Assembly (NCBI GenBank): GCA_027023325.1
Contig: JALVVQ010000283.1
Location: 1-7,069 of the forward strand
Length of the DNA: 7,069 nt
Direction of reading: 5' to 3'
From: Campylobacteraceae bacterium
Lineage (GTDB): Bacteria > Campylobacterota > Campylobacteria > Campylobacterales > Sulfurovaceae
Shown here: piece after piece, positions 4,857 to 7,069 of the stretch
How positions within the stretch are numbered: position 1 is the stretch's first letter
Layout of the letters: the number at the start of each line of letters is the position of its first letter
The notes under the pieces: generated by a model
Told to the model about the DNA's origin: nothing
The model's database searches: none
The model's input: the letters and a program-made list of their open reading frames with translations, nothing else
Translations under genes and position numbers: made by a program

Positions 4857-5950
4857 AAATCAATTTTATAGACCTAAAAGCCCAATACCAAGCCTACAAA
4901 GAAGAGATAGATAAAGAGGTGCTCGAAGTAATGGCCTCTGCCCAGTTCATAGGTGGGGAGAAGCTCAACAGGCTAGAGCATGATCTTGCTGCCTACACAG
5001 GAGCTAAACATGCCATAGGATGTAGCAGCGGTACCGATGCTTTGCTACTCTCTCTCATGGCACTAGATATCGGTCTCGGAGATGAAGTGATCACCACCCC
5101 CTTTACCTTCATTGCTACTGCAGAAGTGATCGCCCTGCTGGGTGCGAAGAGTGTCTTTGTCGATATTGATGAGGCGACCTATAACATAGATCCCGCATTG
5201 ATAGAGTCTGCCATCACAGACAAAACCAAAGCGATCCTTCCTGTCTCTCTCTATGGACAGTGCGCTGATATGGATGCGATCAATGCAATTGCTGCCAAAC
5301 ACAATCTGCCAGTGATCGAAGATGGCTGTCAAAGCTTCGGAGCCAGCTACAAGGGTAAAAAGTCTTGCAGCCTCTCCACCATTGGCTGCACCTCCTTCTT
5401 TCCCTCCAAACCACTGGGAGCTTATGGGGACGGTGGAGCAGTCTTCACCTCTGATGATGCATTGGTAGAGAAGATCAAGATGCTTCTCAATCATGGTCAG
5501 AATGAGCGTTACAAACACAAATTTATCGGGATTAATGGACGGCTCGATGCCATGCAGGCAGCCGTACTCAATGTAAAGCTTACTTACTTTGATGCAGAGG
5601 TTGCCAAACGGGAAGAGATCGGAGAACGATACACAATGCTGCTCAAAGGGAGTAGCGTCATCACTCCTGCTGTCACAGAAGATAACCACAGTGTCTATGC
5701 CCAGTACTCTATCCGCACTGCAGACAGAAAAACCCTCTCTGCACACCTGCAATCCAAAGGTATCCCCGTAGCCGTACACTACCCTATGCCCTTGCATCTA
5801 CAGGAAGCTTTTGCCTACCTGGGCTATCAAAAAGGAGGCTTCCCTCTATCAGAAAAGATCAGCGAAGAGATCATGTCATTGCCCATGAGCCCCTATCTCA
5901 CCCAAGAGCAACAAGACTACATCATCTCTGCCATCAAGGAGGTATCATGA
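4853..5950 (+). CDS. gnnB: GnnB-like PLP aminotransferase (UDP-3-keto-GlcNAc to UDP-GlcNAc3N)
   Basis: A 365-aa DegT/DnrJ/EryC1/StrS-family sugar aminotransferase, full length for the family. Recognisable parts are INFIDLKAQY at the start, GCSSGTDALLLSL (56-68, PLP phosphate binding), TPFTFIATAE (82-91), EDGCQSFGA (156-164, with D157 for the pyridine nitrogen and Q160), SFFPSKPLGAYGDGGA (181-196, with K186 as the Schiff-base lysine), NGRLDAMQAA (228-237) and VHYPMPLHLQ (308-317). The general family acts on many keto-sugars. Placement between lpxB and gnnA, next to lpxA, points to glutamate-dependent transamination at C3 of UDP-3-keto-GlcNAc, as in Acidithiobacillus ferrooxidans and Campylobacter jejuni. 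The alternative is a WbpE-like enzyme for a surface glycan, less likely given the lipid A neighbours. Only a weak AAGAAG precedes the overlapping ATG. Confidence 0.85.
   Translation: MKINFIDLKAQYQAYKEEIDKEVLEVMASAQFIGGEKLNRLEHDLAAYTGAKHAIGCSSGTDALLLSLMALDIGLGDEVITTPFTFIATAEVIALLGAKSVFVDIDEATYNIDPALIESAITDKTKAILPVSLYGQCADMDAINAIAAKHNLPVIEDGCQSFGASYKGKKSCSLSTIGCTSFFPSKPLGAYGDGGAVFTSDDALVEKIKMLLNHGQNERYKHKFIGINGRLDAMQAAVLNVKLTYFDAEVAKREEIGERYTMLLKGSSVITPAVTEDNHSVYAQYSIRTADRKTLSAHLQSKGIPVAVHYPMPLHLQEAFAYLGYQKGGFPLSEKISEEIMSLPMSPYLTQEQQDYIISAIKEVS
5937..5942 (+). promoter_or_regulatory. Ribosome binding site deciding the gnnA start
   Basis: AGGAGG lies 4 bases before the ATG at 5947 and 7 bases before the next ATG at 5950. 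The second spacing is closer to optimal, so translation may begin at 5950 (protein MKIAIVGLG...), overlapping the gnnB stop by one base. Only one residue differs. Confidence 0.7.
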
Positions 5951-6846
5951 TGAAAATAGCCATCGTCGGACTGGGCGCCATGGGGAAAAACCACTATCGC
6001 ATCTTAAAAGAACTACAGGAGCAAGCCACTATCGTTGGACTCTGCGATGCCATACCGCTAGAGGGCTACAAAGAGCCCTGTTTCACCGAACTCACCGCTA
6101 TGCTTGACAATACAAAACCTGATGCTGTGGTTATTGCCACCCCTACTTTTTTACATAAAGAGACAGCACTGATATGTATCGAGCGAGGCATTGATATCTT
6201 TATCGAAAAGCCTGCTGCTGCCACAGCAGCGGATGCCAGAATGATACTTGAGGCCGCACAAGCCAAAGGTGTCAAGAGCTGCGTAGGGCATGTAGAGCGC
6301 TTCAACCCTGTCGTACAGGCACTGCAAAAGGAGCTTGAGGGCAGAGAGATCTATACGATCTCTATCAGCAGGGTAGGTCCCTTCCCTCCTCGTATCGCCG
6401 ATGTAGGTGTCCTGACAGACCTTTCTGTGCATGATATTGATTTGATGCGCTTTATTACCCATAAAAATATCAAAGACCAGGCAGTCTTCAAATCCAGAAA
6501 GATACATAACCATCATGAAGACAATGCCGTACTCAATTTTGAGCTTGAGGGCAATATTATTGCTAACATTCTCACCAATTGGCTTACACCTTTCAAAAAG
6601 CGGGTCATTGAGGTAGCATGCAAGGAGGTATATCTGGAAGCTGATCTCATCACCCAAAACCTCACCGAATACTCCGGCTACAGCAAACAAAACTCCTATG
6701 TCGTCAGAGACTGCCATATCAAAAAAGATGAACCTTTACTTAAAGAGTTGGAAGCCTTTATCCACTATGTCAAAACAGGAGAAAAAGGCTCTCTCGCAAG
6801 TATTCAAGACAGTATCATCACCCTAGAAGTAGCTTCACAGTCATGA
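5947..6846 (+). CDS. gnnA: GnnA-like Gfo/Idh/MocA oxidoreductase (UDP-GlcNAc 3-dehydrogenase)
   Basis: A 299-aa NAD(P)-dependent oxidoreductase of the Gfo/Idh/MocA family. The N-terminal Rossmann fold opens with IAIVGLGAMGKNHY (4-17, GxGxxG). VVIATPTFLHKETA (61-74) lines the cofactor site. FIEKPAA (85-91) holds the conserved EKP lysine K88. VGHVERFNP (113-121) and LTDLSVHDIDLMRF (156-169, with H162/D163) are the usual substrate-side motifs. In the GnnA/GnnB pathway it oxidises the 3-OH of UDP-GlcNAc to the 3-ketone, which the neighbouring aminotransferase converts to the amine. Its length and sequence style resemble C. jejuni GnnA from memory. The start is either ATG at 5947 or, with better ribosome-binding spacing, 5950. 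The stop overlaps the lpxA start by 4 bases (ATGA). A WbpB/WlbA-type surface-glycan role is the alternative. Confidence 0.85.
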   Translation: MMKIAIVGLGAMGKNHYRILKELQEQATIVGLCDAIPLEGYKEPCFTELTAMLDNTKPDAVVIATPTFLHKETALICIERGIDIFIEKPAAATAADARMILEAAQAKGVKSCVGHVERFNPVVQALQKELEGREIYTISISRVGPFPPRIADVGVLTDLSVHDIDLMRFITHKNIKDQAVFKSRKIHNHHEDNAVLNFELEGNIIANILTNWLTPFKKRVIEVACKEVYLEADLITQNLTEYSGYSKQNSYVVRDCHIKKDEPLLKELEAFIHYVKTGEKGSLASIQDSIITLEVASQS

Positions 6847-7069
6847 TACATCCTACTGCACAGATTGCCAAAGGCGCCAAGATTGCAGAAGATGTACAGA
6901 TTGGTCCTTTCTGTCGCATCTCGAAAGATGTCATCCTAGGAAGTGGCGTTAGGCTAGAGCCCCATGTGACACTTGAAGGGAAGGTCACACTAGGGGAGAA
7001 AACCCACCTCCATGCCTTTGTAGAGATGGGAAACGGTACGGTAGCCATCACAATAGACAAAGGGTGCAC
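6843..7069 (+). CDS. lpxA: LpxA-family UDP-sugar acyltransferase, N-terminal part (cut by window end)
   Basis: The first 75 codons of a left-handed beta-helix acyltransferase are visible, from an ATG overlapping the gnnA stop (ATGA), with no separate Shine-Dalgarno. Hexapeptide repeats begin at once: IHPTAQIAKGAKIAEDVQIGP, then the LpxA-like GPFCRI (21-26), LGSGVRLEPHVTLEG (32-46) and LGEKTHLHAFVEMG (50-63). This follows E. coli LpxA closely through its F65-x-x-I-G69. After that, only NGTVA (64-68) precedes the next strand ITID, where E. coli has about 14 residues including the Q73-D74-L75-K76 substrate loop. LpxA transfers a 3-hydroxyacyl chain from ACP to the 3-position of UDP-GlcNAc, or to the 3-amine of UDP-GlcNAc3N. 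The catalytic His (E. coli H125) would lie beyond the window. The short loop leaves open a related but different acyltransferase. Confidence 0.75.
   Translation, partial: MIHPTAQIAKGAKIAEDVQIGPFCRISKDVILGSGVRLEPHVTLEGKVTLGEKTHLHAFVEMGNGTVAITIDKGC

Noticed and set aside
5063..5797. 244-codon open frame on the minus strand, opposite gnnB
   Set aside because: It lies entirely antisense to a convincing aminotransferase and shows no recognisable domain; the protein has a cysteine-rich, random-looking composition.
6151..6717. 188-codon open frame on the minus strand, opposite gnnA
   Set aside because: Fully antisense to a clear Gfo/Idh oxidoreductase with intact motifs; no family resemblance and no operon context.
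6818..7069. Minus-strand open frame across the gnnA-lpxA junction
   Set aside because: The plus strand encodes clear hexapeptide repeats of an LpxA-family protein here; the opposite frame has no recognisable features.

Overview
The window looks like a chromosomal segment of a Campylobacterota (epsilonproteobacterial) organism, most likely near Sulfurovum or Sulfurimonas. The evidence is an epsilon-type LpxB, a Campylobacter/Helicobacter-like UbiD decarboxylase, a GnnA/GnnB pair and tightly overlapping operons. The genus is an inference from remembered protein similarity and was not searched.

Layout. Two divergent operons share a 130-bp AT-rich spacer (3674-3803). The leftward operon (minus strand) starts at a perfect-consensus sigma-70 promoter. 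It runs through a Phd/YefM-type antitoxin, a PIN-domain toxin, a 604-aa UbiD-family decarboxylase (probably a late step of menaquinone synthesis), a small ACT-domain protein and a Crp/Fnr-fold regulator. All five reading frames abut or overlap, so they are very probably cotranscribed and translationally coupled. Downstream of the regulator, a sixth gene begins with a good ribosome binding site but appears cut after about 13-17 codons by an IS3-family insertion sequence. Only the first 13 codons of that element's orfA lie inside the window (39..1, minus strand).

The rightward operon (plus strand) is lpxB - gnnB - gnnA - lpxA (cut by the window end), with 4-base ATGA overlaps at the first two junctions as written and at the third. 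GnnA (NAD-dependent oxidoreductase) and GnnB (PLP aminotransferase) convert UDP-GlcNAc to UDP-GlcNAc3N. An LpxA-family acyltransferase would acylate this, and LpxB condenses the later intermediates into the lipid A disaccharide. The cell therefore probably makes lipid A containing 2,3-diamino-2,3-dideoxyglucose, with amide-linked acyl chains replacing some or all of the ester-linked primary chains.

No tRNA, rRNA, CRISPR array or convincing intrinsic terminator was found. The points most worth a second look are the toxin-antitoxin pair fused by overlap to a metabolic operon, the shortened active-site loop of the LpxA-like protein, the IS-interrupted gene at the left edge, and the consensus promoter with a palindrome over its -10 box.
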